NCBI GenBank assembly: GCA_017163975.1
Contig: JAFFSR010000218.1
Span: 5,087,501-5,151,500, forward strand
Direction: 5' to 3'
DNA from: Anastatus disparis
Lineage: Eukaryota; Arthropoda; Insecta; Hymenoptera; Eupelmidae
Length of the DNA: 64,000 bases
A program made the translations under genes and the position numbers. Shown here piece by piece: positions 10,201-21,359 of this stretch. The notes below the pieces were generated by a model. The model was not told the origin of the DNA, ran no database searches, and worked only from the letters and a program-made list of their open reading frames with translations. Numbering within the stretch: the first letter of the stretch is position 1; the number at the start of each line of letters is the position of its first letter.

Positions 10201-10561
10201 TACAAAAAAAATCATAATTAATTAATTTACAAAATTTTACTTTATCAACAAAAATTGTATCAATTAAAATTTCAGTATTCGCAAACGAATACTTATACGA
10301 ATAAGTTCTCAAATTTTAAAATTTATTAAATTATAAATCATATTAAAATTTCTTTATTTTGTATTTTTCGCTTTTTTTTCTATTATACAAAATCAAAAAA
10401 ATAATTGTAAAAATTATTGTTTCAAATAAAATATAAAATTAAATTTATCTAATTCTTCTTTTTTTTCTTTATATAAAATTTCTATTTATCCTTTTATTGA
10501 TTTTAAATATTTATTCATTTAATAATTATATTTATTTTAATAAAAAGTCATTATATATAAT

Positions 10562-10623
<62 letters not shown>

Positions 10624-11100
10624 ATTAATATTATTAATAAATACAAAAAAAACATATATATGATCATATATAAAAATTTTTTTTTAATATACAACAACTA
10701 AATATTTAAATTAAATATTAAGAGGCACAGTATCCAAAGTGGGTGCGTTGAAAATCGGTGACTAAAATCCTCAGTGGGTTTTCTGGTCACCTGGGTCCTC
10801 TTACCCCTTATAACCGACGGGAAAGCTCCCGTGCGAGCAGACCTTCCTTACGGGCTCCCAAAAGGTCACCGTCACCAACTAAGTACGCCGCGCTTCGTTA
10901 AAATATTATTTAAAATTTTATCTAAATAAAAAGAAAGTAAAAAAAAAAAAAACCCACATTTAATTATATAATGCGAAAAAACGTTTATACATTCTTTTAA
11001 AATTGATTAATGCACAACTAGTAGGAATTTCGGAGTTAGGTCTCCTGGATTCCGAATTAGAATCCCGAATTAAAAAAAAAAAAATAATAGTGTAACGATT
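10201..11100. other. AT-rich spacer with one GC-richer patch
   Basis: Mostly A/T runs and a long (TA)n at about 10566-10620. A GC-richer patch at about 10728-10900 (GTGGGTGCGTTGAAAATCGG...) has no ORF and looks like retroelement leader or LTR debris. Nothing else was recognised. Confidence 0.35.
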
Positions 11101-11108
11101 TCAAATAG

Positions 11109-12375
11109 GAAATCTCTCTTACTAGACGTTACAATAGCAATGACAGCGATAATAAAGTTCAGGAAAGATCATCATCATCAAGTTTGTATGTAAGCGATAG
11201 CAATGAGAATGAATGTTTAAATTTAGAAAATAATATAATAATTCCCGAAAGCGATGATGATAATTCTGAAACATGTAGTATATACGTTAACGATAGCTCA
11301 GAGAACGAAAGTATTTTACAAAATACTTCAATTATTCCAGAAAGCGATTCAGAAAATAGCGAAACATTTTCGTTTCACAGTAACAAAGCTATATTAGGTG
11401 ATAGCATAATGGATGAGTGTGATGGTATGAGTGAAAATGAGAGCAATGAATTAAATCCTAATATAAGTAACCGTGCGCAGTTCGCTGATAGCATTGAAAA
11501 TTTTAATAATCAAGTATGCGGTGGCGGTAGTGCTAGTTCGGAAATAAATGTAGAAAGGTTCGTTTTAATTTCTAGGGAACCCGGTACGAATTCATAGCGT
11601 TATGGTGTTCGCGGCGAGCGTTTAACGATAAGAATCGAAATGCCCCCACCAAACACAAACCCTCTAGTCTGGTTACGAGAAGCTATTAGCGATATTCACG
11701 CGTTCATCGTAGGTTTAGCTCAAAATCCTTATGATTACATCACGGCATATATAACAAATGATGAGTTTCTTCGCGGCCCTGGGTGGTTGAGATTGAAATA
11801 TGTTCGCGATTTTTATCCCGAAGATTTATTTGATATTATTTTCCAAACAGCGCAAAGCAATTCGGAATTTAATATCAATAATAATTTTATTGTTGATATT
11901 ACTCTTGTAAAAGGTATTACTGGCGGTGGTAAAAATTTAGAAAAACCTATTAACAAAGAGGCAGCTAAAAAAAAGCGCTCCATCGTTACAATTCAAAACG
12001 ATGATAACTTATGTTTACCACGTGCGATAGCCGTTGGTATGGCATATTTATTATTGCAGACAGATCCGAACAACGAAAATTTCGTTAAAAACTGGAAAGC
12101 CACTTCAGATTCGCGACGTAGTTTACAAAAAATATGCGCTCGAGATATTTTAAAAGATGCAGGAATCAATGTTGACGATATACCAATAAATGGATGTCAT
12201 ATGGATCAAATTCATCTACTACAAAAATATTTTGCGAAAGAAAATATCGCTATAATAATAAGGAAAAATAACGAATTTGCGAATGGTATCGCAGAAATAT
12301 CATACGATGGTCGCACATCGGTATTTTTCCAAAATGTACGTTTGAATCCCAAACGTCACAATAGCATCATATTGA
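11109..12375 (+). pseudogene. Polinton/adintovirus-like PolB N-terminal region, broken
   Basis: One frame runs from 11109 to 12572 with a single in-frame TAG at 11595-11597. The first part is acidic and repetitive (two copies of a PESD...SET...VNDSSEN-like unit). After ATG 11640 it has PPPNTNPLVWLREAISDIHAFIV, a PGWLRLKYVRDFYPEDLFDII block, AQSNSEFNI, then KRSIVTIQNDDNLCLPRAIAVGMAYL. This order resembles the N-terminal region of protein-primed DNA polymerase genes of Polinton/Maverick elements and adintoviruses in arthropods, where D-N-L-C lies in an OTU-like cysteine-protease fold. Similarity fades after about 12370 (RLNPKRHN); the exonuclease and polymerase motifs are missing, and the frame then runs on into a hydrophobic, unrelated tail. 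So the gene is truncated and interrupted. The assignment rests on remembered family patterns. Confidence 0.5.
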
Positions 12376-12572
12376 AATGTTATAGCGTCCTTGATATATT
12401 TTATATTTCTATAAACGTAATAATTTTATACATAATTTTGCGACGCATTTCAAATACATTTTCTCTTAAAATTATTCGCTTTGGGCTTCTTCATAAGCTA
12501 CTTAACGTTCACTTGAATTTTTCCAGTCAAATAGATCGGTCACATATATTTTTTTCTTCTCGTAATTATTAA

Positions 12573-13880
12573 TACCAGTGTTAGTGAAAATTTACGATTA
12601 AAATATAAAATATATATATTATAAATCAGTGTACCAAGGACAAATTGTGAATTAATAAACATAGAATAAATAAAGACATATTCACTTACATACATATAAA
12701 TAGACGTTGTCTTACAACAATAAATCGTGCGTCGTGTGTAAAACTTGTGTGTAAAATAAAATCATTTCGTATAAAAACTTGTGTAATGTCGGGTAAAAAC
12801 CCTTTAAATTAAAAAAAGGACAATTTTTTTTTCGATGTATACCTTTCTCACACATGGATGGCCTTTGGTTCATATAATGCGAAAAGAAAAAAAAAAGGGA
12901 ACAACCTCTCGCCGTCTAAACTAAACTACGTGCAATAAAGACCCGGATTTACTAAATGTTCGGAATTTTATGGAATAGTATTTTCCCCATGTGTTTGAAA
13001 TAGTAAGGAAAATACACATCTTTAAAATAATAGAAAATTTCTTTTTGTTTGCATCAATAAATTTAATTGCTTTTACGCAGATGTTCAATTTCCTAAAATA
13101 GAAAACTTCCATAAAATTTCGTACATAAATTTTTTTTTGTATCGTTAAAAATATTTTGTTTTTCTTACTATAAAAGAATAAATGTATTTTTCAGGTAAAA
13201 GAAAATGTTTTCGTATGAATGTATATGTATATCTACCCATTAAATTCACATTTTCTTTTCTTTATTTTAAATCTTAAAAGAAATATACATATCGAACAGC
13301 TATGGTTTTTATCTTAAAAAAAATACATTTAGTCATTAACACTATTATTAAGATTACTATTATTATAAATATTTGCGTAAATATTGTAATATTTATTTGG
13401 ATCATCTACATTATCAACAAAACTAATTCTTTTTTTTCTTCAAGTAAATATTCGCTTTCTTTTCTTTTCTTTGTATAGTAGACGTAAGTAATAAAATTCG
13501 GCGCCGAACATTATAAAATAAGTGACCTGGGAAAATCCCTTATAGACTGTATAACGGAATATTCCAGGTACAAAAATTTATGAATATTATATTCTTTTTG
13601 TTATAATAATTAAAACTATGTTAATTTTATAAGAATTAATAACGAATTGTAATTTACTTTTTCCTCTTTTTTTTTTATATAAATAAAACCCAAGTTCCAC
13701 AGGATAAATCCTTCCATAATTAAAAAAAATACTTTCTCTTTTTAAAAAAATTATATATTTTCCTTATAAATTAATTTTAGAATTATTTCATTTTTTTCAT
13801 TTTCTAATTAATAATAATGACACTTCTATTATAATAATAATAGTTAAACAAATAAAGCGTAATCTTTAAACATTTCTTAA
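12573..13880. other. AT-rich spacer with retroelement traces
   Basis: No gene is supported. The block at about 12735-12790 (CTTGTGTGTAAAATAAAATC...) resembles 16003-16050, and may be duplicated 3' flank split by later insertions. At 13497-13511, TTCGGCGCCGAACAT looks like a retroelement primer-binding-site core (GGCGCCGAAC) followed by TATAAAATA. No adjoining gag or pol is visible. Confidence 0.35.
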
Positions 13881-13884
13881 AACA

Positions 13885-14560
13885 AATATATGTACATGCA
13901 ATAACATAATAATAATAATGTCTAACAAAACTTTATAAACAAATAAAAACACATATATAACTATATATACAATTATAATTGCATATACATATATTTTAAC
14001 ATATTAACATATACTAGTTAATTTTAGTTCAATTAATCTTTAGTATATTTTAGTATTAGTATACCAATTAATTTTGAGCTACAGATAAAAGTAATGAAAA
14101 TAACAAAAATAATATAAAATAATAAATGAATCAAAATAATGAAAACAACTTTAGCATAAGACTGACGCCACGCTTAAAGTTAAAGCATAGCGTCCCTTTT
14201 CTCACTCTATTTTTAATAATTTTAAACAGTTCCTTTATAATTAAGTAAACAAATATGTGTACATGCAATAATATCATAATAGTAATAATTAACATAAAAC
14301 TTTAATAAATAAAACATATATAAACATATCTATATAAATCTATTATACACATAATGGTTGTAGATAATTCTAGTTAATTAATATTTAGTATATTTTATTC
14401 TTTAGTTAATCTTATGTTACAAATAAATAAAAAAAAAATAATAAAAAAAAATAATAAAAACAATACAAAATAATAAACAAACAAAAAAAAAATAATTTTA
14501 GCATTAGACCGACGCCACGCTTAAAACATAGCGTCTCTTTTTACTTTATTTTCAATAGTT
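13885..14560 (+). repeat. Diverged tandem duplication, ~345-bp unit
   Basis: Two units read alike in order. Each has AAACAAATATnTGTACATGCAATAA, then AT-rich tracts with ACATATATAnnCATAT, then GACGCCACGCTTAAA and CATAGCGTCnCTTTT (ends near 14200 and 14545). The CATAGCGTC block is shared with 8.77 and 9.37 kb. Non-coding; probably fossil repeat. Confidence 0.6.
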
Positions 14561-14985
14561 TTAAGTATCAGCAAAATTTAATCTATTTGTTTGTATTTTC
14601 TTTCTAAGTATAACAGTGCGAATAATTTTAGTCTTTATCTTTTACACATAAGTCATAATATTTGTATTCCGAAGTCATAATTTGTAAGCGTCCTTTATTA
14701 ATCATCATTTGTCAAGCGCCTTTTGTTTCGGCGTCACTTTTACTTTCTCTTTTGTTCATCAAAAATTGCGTTTCTTTTAAGCGTTACATCTTTATTTAAT
14801 AATTATTGATAATGTTTCATTCATTTAAATATTTATAACATTTTATTTTCTTTTATTATTGCAAATATTAATTAATTAATTTTCTTTTTTTTTTAATAAT
14901 ATTTTTTTTGTGAATATTGAAATGAAGAAATATTATAAATAAAACCTATTTCAACCATTGTATGCGAATGAATAATAATAATAAA
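14561..14985. other. AT-rich spacer
   Basis: A few more partial GCGTCCTTT/GCGTCACTTTT echoes of the neighbouring repeat (about 14690-14740) and A/T-rich filler. No genes were seen. Confidence 0.4.
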
Positions 14986-14989
14986 TAAT

Positions 14990-15430
14990 TAGCGAATAAT
15001 GAATAAATAACAATTTTGTATGTAATTCCTGAGAGAGAGAGAGATAAAGAAAAGAGAGAGAAAAGAAACTAACCCCCACGCACTCAAGTAACAAGTCCTT
15101 GAACGATGAAAACTGATGGAGATGGAAATGTCCACCAATAAGAAATCTTGGCCCTTCAGAAATTCACCTAAACGGGGTGAATGATTAACGCCCCATTTTT
15201 GGAGTATAAAATACCCTAACGGAATACTCTCGACACACTCTTCAATCTCTTCAAGCTCATCAGTCACCATCAGTCTCTACAAGTCTCTACAACCAGTTCT
15301 CCAAGTTTTTCTACAAGTTTTTCCAAGTTTTTTTCTACAAGTTTTTTTTTAAGTTTTTACAAGTTTTTTTTCTACAAGGATTTTGCATACTACGAATTTG
15401 TTTTGAAACATCTCTCTCTCTCTAAAAGGG
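14990..15430 (+). promoter_or_regulatory. Putative LTR or promoter segment with TATA box
   Basis: A GA-run is followed by mixed-composition sequence, then GGAGTATAAAATACCC (TATA box about 15203) and, about 30 nt on, a CTCGACACACTC start-like region. Next comes a degenerate tandem of ACAAGTTTTT units (15270-15380), a CT run, and a GTAAGAAAAG donor-like end (15434). The order U3-R-U5 would fit an LTR. No ends or target duplication could be fixed, so it may instead be an orphan promoter. Confidence 0.3.
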
Positions 15431-15434
15431 AACA

Positions 15435-16200
15435 GTAAGAAAAGTTTTTTTAATAAATATAAAATTAAATTTTACTCTGAACTTGTTTTATTATTATTTT
15501 CATTATTTTTTTTTCACCATTATTATTTTTTTTTCCAATTTTCATTTTTCAATTATTATTTTTAATTTACATTTCTTTTTCTCTATTATTATTATCATTA
15601 TTTTTATTTATTTTAACTTTCAATTATTTTATTATTACTATTACAATTACTATTATCAATTTTCAACTACTTAATATTCTTTATTGTTTTTATTATCATT
15701 ATTACTATTTTTATTATTGATAATCTTACTAACAATAAAATTAAATTAAAAATTAATAACCACTCTGAAGCTGGAGAGTCCTCTAATGTTTGAGACGCCA
15801 GCAAGAAGTGTTGAGAGCAGCCTTTGAGCCGCACTTAACATTAGGAGTTTAATAAAAAATATATAAATAAATCCCCACAAGAATAAAACACGCTACAATT
15901 AATTTGCTGCAGCTCTGCCGGGGAAGAAATTGCCCCACGAAATCGAAATCAGCCACTAAGTAACAGCGCTTGTAACGAAAGGAAATAAAAGTCCGGACGT
16001 TACACTTGTGTGTGAAATAAAAACATCTTGTAAAAACATTTGTGTGCAATAAAAGGAAATTCACTTCGAATAAAAGGACAGTTCCATTTATTCAAAGAAC
16101 TACCAGTCTCATTTCTAACAGGATCAGCGATTAGCAGAACCATCAACAGGCCAGCTACAGTTAATAGTCTACAATCAGATAAGCAAGGTAAGATTTAATA
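15435..16200. other. T-rich spacer and probable LTR end
   Basis: 15.48-15.75 kb is T/A low-complexity sequence. At 15760-16003 a GC-richer block ends GTCCGGACGTTACA, similar in style to the end of the solo LTR at 3313; its 5' partner is not clear. The following CTTGTGTGTGAAATAAA... repeats the 12.74-kb block. No gene is supported. Confidence 0.3.
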
Positions 16201-16208
16201 AATTGCTG

Positions 16209-16212
<4 letters not shown>

Positions 16213-16283
<71 letters not shown>
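16213..16283. repeat. (TA)n microsatellite
   Basis: Long TA tract marking the boundary between the transposon-rich left part and the dyad-motif array. Confidence 0.95.
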
Positions 16284-16288
<5 letters not shown>

Positions 16289-17249
16289 TCTTCTCTCTCT
16301 CTTTGCGATTTCAACACGGGTTCACGAGCCCGCAAAATAACTACCCCTTTTGCCTCATAATCTGCCACGCTTACGTCTGAACGCGCATCCGCTCGGCATA
16401 TTCAGACCTGTGATATTCACGGTTATAATTTATTTCTTAAATTCAATAATTTAAACAATATAAATAACGCTGGAACGTTACAGACCGATACAAATATTGT
16501 TTTTGACCATATCTTTTTCTAGACCTCATTGTATCTTTTCAAAATACGTACAATAGCAAAAGAAAATACTGTACGCATGTTTACAACACGTGTTTAGCCG
16601 AAAAACAAACGATGCCTTGTACCACCAAGACGACCGTAATAAAAACTGTCTCGACAAACCATAAAAATTGTCGCCAGGGAAAATCAAACATTAGATTTTA
16701 ATCTCAAATAGTGGATACTGAAAATTGAATCCGCGACTGTATAACGTCGACTTTATTTTTTAAATACAGTTTCTTAACGAAATGTATAAGAATATTAACT
16801 ATATGCATATATATGAAAAAATTAAATTCTGTTATGTTATTGGAAAAGTTACAAAAATATCGAATTCAGTAGTAAGTAACATAATTTTATGGGGATGCGA
16901 CTATTTAATGTCGACTATTCACTACTTTAGTGAAACATGTTTACTACACTGTTAACAAGTACTTAAAGTGACATTTAAAATAGAAATATGCCAATATTCA
17001 CGAGTGTAGGTGAGAGTTACCTTTTCGTCAAAAAAATATTCTGTTTATTGATTTACTTAATCGAAAGAACGATATAGTAACAAAATTAGAAAATGTATCT
17101 TACATCAATGACAATGAAATATATTATGCGACTATTTAACGTCGACTTTACATTCATTGTACGTAAAAACTTATTTTAATCGATCGGCTATTTAACACCA
17201 AATCAATTGTAACGTCCTAATTAACGTTTAAATTCTTTTATTTTTAATA

Positions 17250-20200
17250 TTAATTATTTTCACATCTTAGCAATGGCCAAACCCCAAACTTTTTCCTTAT
17301 CAATATGCACCGCCCAGTCAACGTCATAGGACAACACAGGTGTTTTAGTTAATAGATTGAGTTGTCGGATCATGGTGTGTACTGTGTTTGCTATTTGCAA
17401 ATAATATGACAGGTATATATTAAGTTTTGACAGCTTAATTGAAGCAAAGGAAGCACAGGTTTTCTCCCACGACCGACCCTGCAAAGATGTATTCTAATCT
17501 TTTTCCCTTTTTTACATTTTTTGCATTACATTTAGATGACAAATATGCGACTATTTAACGTCGATTTATCTTTAAAAGTAAATCATTAGATATTTCATAA
17601 GAAAAATCATACATACCCAATGTATGCAAAATCAAACAATATTATATAATAAATATTTAATTTGACTTATTTACGATGTGGTTTTTTTGTAAGGACGTAT
17701 GAAGTTGACAACTTCAAATGTTTGGTTATAACACCAAATCGATAATTACATATATTCAAATTGACATATTTCCGATTTGTTTGTTAATTAAAGCTTTAAA
17801 GGTTTAAGTAATTCATTTCAGGTGCGACTATTTAACGTCGAATTCTACTTAAAATGTAGAAGTGAATCTTACTTACAATGATGAAAATTTATTAAATCAT
17901 GCGACTATTTAACGACGAATTTCAAATTATAAAAATGAATATTGAATTATTATCAATGAAGGTTCAGTATTATACTTTAAGTCGAGAGTTGAGTTTGCGA
18001 CTGTAAAATGTCGACTTTGTATCTAAGAAATAATTTTGAATGCTGTGAATGAACAAAATTATCTTATACTTAAGTCATTGTCTATAAACAGTAAGACGTA
18101 TCAATTTTATTGCGACTATTTAGCGTCGCCTTTCTTGAAAGGTTTAGTTTCTCGAAAAAATGCATAAAGAAATATTAATGTTTCTGTAGAAACAAAAAAT
18201 ATCTTGAAGTATTATGTGTTAGGGTGACAATTTGAATCGAGATATTTAATCATATGAAGATTATTTTGATAAAAATAATCATTGGATGAATAATTATAAA
18301 GTTATATTAAAAAACAAGTAGATTTGACATTATCGCGAATGAAAATCTAACATTGATTAAACTATGCGACTATTTATCGTCGACTTTTCATTGGTAAGAT
18401 ACTTTGGTACTAAAATTATTTTGTCTCTTAATAACAAAGTTTATTTTAGTATCGTCTATAGACTATAGTTTTTTTTTAAATAAAGACATAACTTTATTTA
18501 AAAAAAGCATTAATATGAGAAATGAGAAATAATTCTTCATTCCAACATAATAACCGCTTTGATTTGCTATATGACAATACATCAAAAAACAGAAGAAACA
18601 GATGAACAAAATCTATATTTGATTCAAAAGTCTATCGATATTTTCAGATTGCCTTTCATCCATTAACAATGCATTTATTCATTATAAAATCAAAAGTATA
18701 ATGTAACATTGTTAATTAAAGTAGCGACTAAATACCGTCGGTTACAATCTTAAAAAATGGAAAAAGTGTGAGGAAATCGAAGTATATGTCATTATAGAAC
18801 AAGAAGAAAGTAAAATGATATTTTACAATATCCCGATAAATAATTCAACCATAGAATGAATATGATTTTCAGAGTAACTTGCATCAATAAAAGTTAAAAT
18901 TTATCATTGATGAAGTTTTGCGACTATTTAGCGCCGACCAAATATCAATAATACTTTAAATTTGGTTTTCTCTGGTTCCGATTTTTTATTTAAGTGCCAA
19001 TACTTCTATAGTAAAGTATTTAATCAAAAGGTTATTTTGATAAGAATAACCATATGATGATAAATATCTGCTGCTGAGAAGTTGAAACTACTGTTTATTC
19101 TCACAAATATTCAAAAGTTTAAACTTGAATTTAACGTGAAATTCCGATTCAAATCAATTTTACATCATGGATCGATGAAATTAACGCAATAATTACATTA
19201 TTCGACTATTTAATGTCGACTTTCTTTCAAGCCCAAGCTTTGATTTGCTATATGACAAAGCATTATACTTAAAAAAAAATGGAAGTAACAGACGAACAAA
19301 ATTTATAATTATTTTAAAAGTCTATCAATGTTGATTGATTGTCTTTGATCCATGAACGATAAATTTATTCATTTTAAAATCAAAATTATAATTTAATAGT
19401 GACATATCTTTATACGCGAAATAATCAGTATTGTTAATAAAAGCAACGACTAAATAACGTCGGTTTCAATCTTGAAAAATGGGAACATTGTATGAGAATC
19501 GATAAGTTTATTATAAAACAAAAAGAAAATAAAATGATGTTTTAAATATATCGAGAAATAATTTCACCATGAAATGAATATAATTTTCAGAGTAACTTAC
19601 ATCAATGAAAGATAAAATTTAGCGGCGACTATTTAATGCCGACCAAATATCAATAATACTTTAAATTTGGTTTTCTCTGATTCCGATTTTTTATTTAAGT
19701 GCCAATACTTCTATAATAAAGTATCTATCAAAAGGTTATTTTAATAAGAATAACCATATGATGATAAATATCTGCTGCTGAGAAGTTGAAACTACTGTTT
19801 ATCCTCCCAAATATTCAAAAAATTTAAACTTGAATTTAACGTGAAATTCCGATTTAAATTCAAAAGTCAATTTTACGCAAGTGATCGATAAAAAATAACA
19901 TATAATAAATACATTATGTGACTATTTAATGTCGATTTTCATTCAAGCATTAGTTTCTACGTAAGCCAAATGAAAAAAATTACCTGAATGTTGTATTTTC
20001 AGAGTACTTACATCAATGAAATTGAAAATTTATCATTGATGAAGTTTTACGACTATTTAACGTCGAACTGAAATTAATAACACTTTAAATCTGATTTACA
20101 CCGATTCCGATTTTCGTTTTAACACAAAGGTACTAATACTTCTATAGTAAAGTATTTAATCAAAAGGTTATTTTGATAAGAATAACCATATGATGATAAA

Positions 20201-20743
20201 TATTTGCTGTTGAGAAGTTGAAACTACTGTTTATCCTCCCAAATATTCAAAAAATTTAAACTTGAATTTAACGTAAAATTCCGATTTAAATTCAAAAGTC
20301 AATTTTACATCATGGATCGATGAAATTAATGCAATAACTACATTATTCGATTATTTATTGTCAACTTTCTTTCAAGCCCAAGCTTTTACGCAAGGCAAAT
20401 TTAAAAATATTGCCTGAATGTTGTAAAAACTAATATTATAAAACTCATTTTTTTGACCAAAAAAATAGAAAGAGGAAATGAGCACTCACGAAATGTCCAT
20501 CAAATTGTAACATTTGATGTGACAAAAAACTAAAAATAAATATTTAATTTGCGATATATAACTTAAAATACGCAAGACTCTGAATTTCCAACTATTACTT
20601 CTAACGTTTCAAATGCAAAAGAAAATGAATTGTTTCATAAAAATAAGTACTTTCAAATTTTAAATGTTACACTTACTTCAAGATGTTCCACTGAAAACTC
20701 CGTTGTCAATTCAGTACTACTCGTTCGGCAGTAGAAATGGATA
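17250..20743 (-). ncRNA. Candidate repeat-bearing transcript A
   Basis: Inferred transcription unit from promoter module A leftwards across about 15 dyad motifs. Apart from the small exon at 17260-17478 there is no credible coding frame. Several motif copies have a minus-strand GTAAG-type donor about 40-60 nt after the motif (e.g. plus-strand ACTTAC at 19595 and 20006), so short motif-bearing exons are possible. One copy (20048) also has a TTTCAG acceptor right before it. Ends are guesses. Confidence 0.3.
17260..17478 (-). CDS. Possible terminal exon, COMM-domain-like
   Basis: On the minus strand, TTTGCAG at about 17479-17485 precedes an open frame of about 72 residues ending in TAA. It begins RSWEKTCASFASIK and contains TPVLSYDVDWAVHID. 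A Leu-x-x-D-V-D-W-x-V-x-I pattern after a helical stretch recalls the start of COMM domains (COMMD proteins, which bind each other and the CCC complex). No other exon of such a gene was found. It lies about 3.3 kb downstream of the promoter-like module at 20.7 kb, so it could be the coding end of that transcript, a retrocopied fragment, or chance. Confidence 0.25.
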   Translation of the reverse strand, partial: GRSWEKTCASFASIKLSKLNIYLSYYLQIANTVHTMIRQLNLLTKTPVLSYDVDWAVHIDKEKVWGLAIAKM

Positions 20744-20970
20744 TGATCTAAACATCAATTTTCAATGCTCTTATATATTCCAAATTTTATCTACCTGAGT
20801 CTTTGCTAATCCGTTTTGCATAGTCATTAAATTTACTATCAAAGTATAGGTAAAGTTCATTTACCTGAATGTACTCCACCTTCGTTTCAAATAGGTCGAA
20901 TTCATAAACTTATAGCAAGAGGATTAATTTGAACCGTCTTACCCAAACGTATCAACTCAGGTAGAATTAA
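20671..20970 (-). promoter_or_regulatory. Minus-strand promoter module A with first exon
   Basis: Read on the minus strand: CAGGTAAATG, then CAGGTAGATAAAATTTGG, the TATA box TATATAAGAGC (20767-20777), and about 30 nt later the conserved start region TTTAGATCATATCC (near 20743). The exon-like sequence ends CTTGAA|GTAAGT (donor at 20676). A further CAGGTAG occurs near 20958 in the opposite orientation. The same order and spacing recur at 25.0 and 29.2 kb although flanks have diverged, which points to function. CAGGTAG is the known site of the early-embryo activator Zelda in insects; use here is inference. Confidence 0.6.
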
Positions 20971-21359
20971 GAGAGTATAATTTATGATTTCATTGTCTCA
21001 TAATATAATTGTATTACATTAACTTGCTTTTTCCAAAATTATATTACATTCATTTTTAATATGGAAAATTCAATTTTTAATTTTTGAAATAATATTTATG
21101 TAAATTCTTCTTTTTTATTTAACATTTTTTTAAAGTTGTGATTGATTATGCACACAACTCAATACTATGTTACGAAGAATTTTTGTATTAATAATTAATA
21201 GAATATAATTATTATATATAGATTTTAACAATGATGTGACAATTAAAATCGATGTCGGTGAATTAACTTTTTACCCATGATTTCGTTCTAGAAAGTTTTG
21301 AACTATTTTGATTAAACTACATATGTTATTTTCATAATCTATGAAAATAACATAATAAT

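Noticed and set aside
6952..11130. A single insertion between 6.97 and 11.12 kb splitting one acidic gene
   Set aside because: The paralogous SDSnSE units occur on both sides rather than being split, and no target duplication or matching ends could be shown.
15483..15674. Phe/Tyr-rich plus frame
   Set aside because: Low-complexity T-rich DNA without gene context.
9770..16003. A full LTR retrotransposon with paired LTRs at 9.8 kb and 15.0 kb
   Set aside because: The two segments share only composition and GA/CT runs, not sequence; no gag or pol lies between them.
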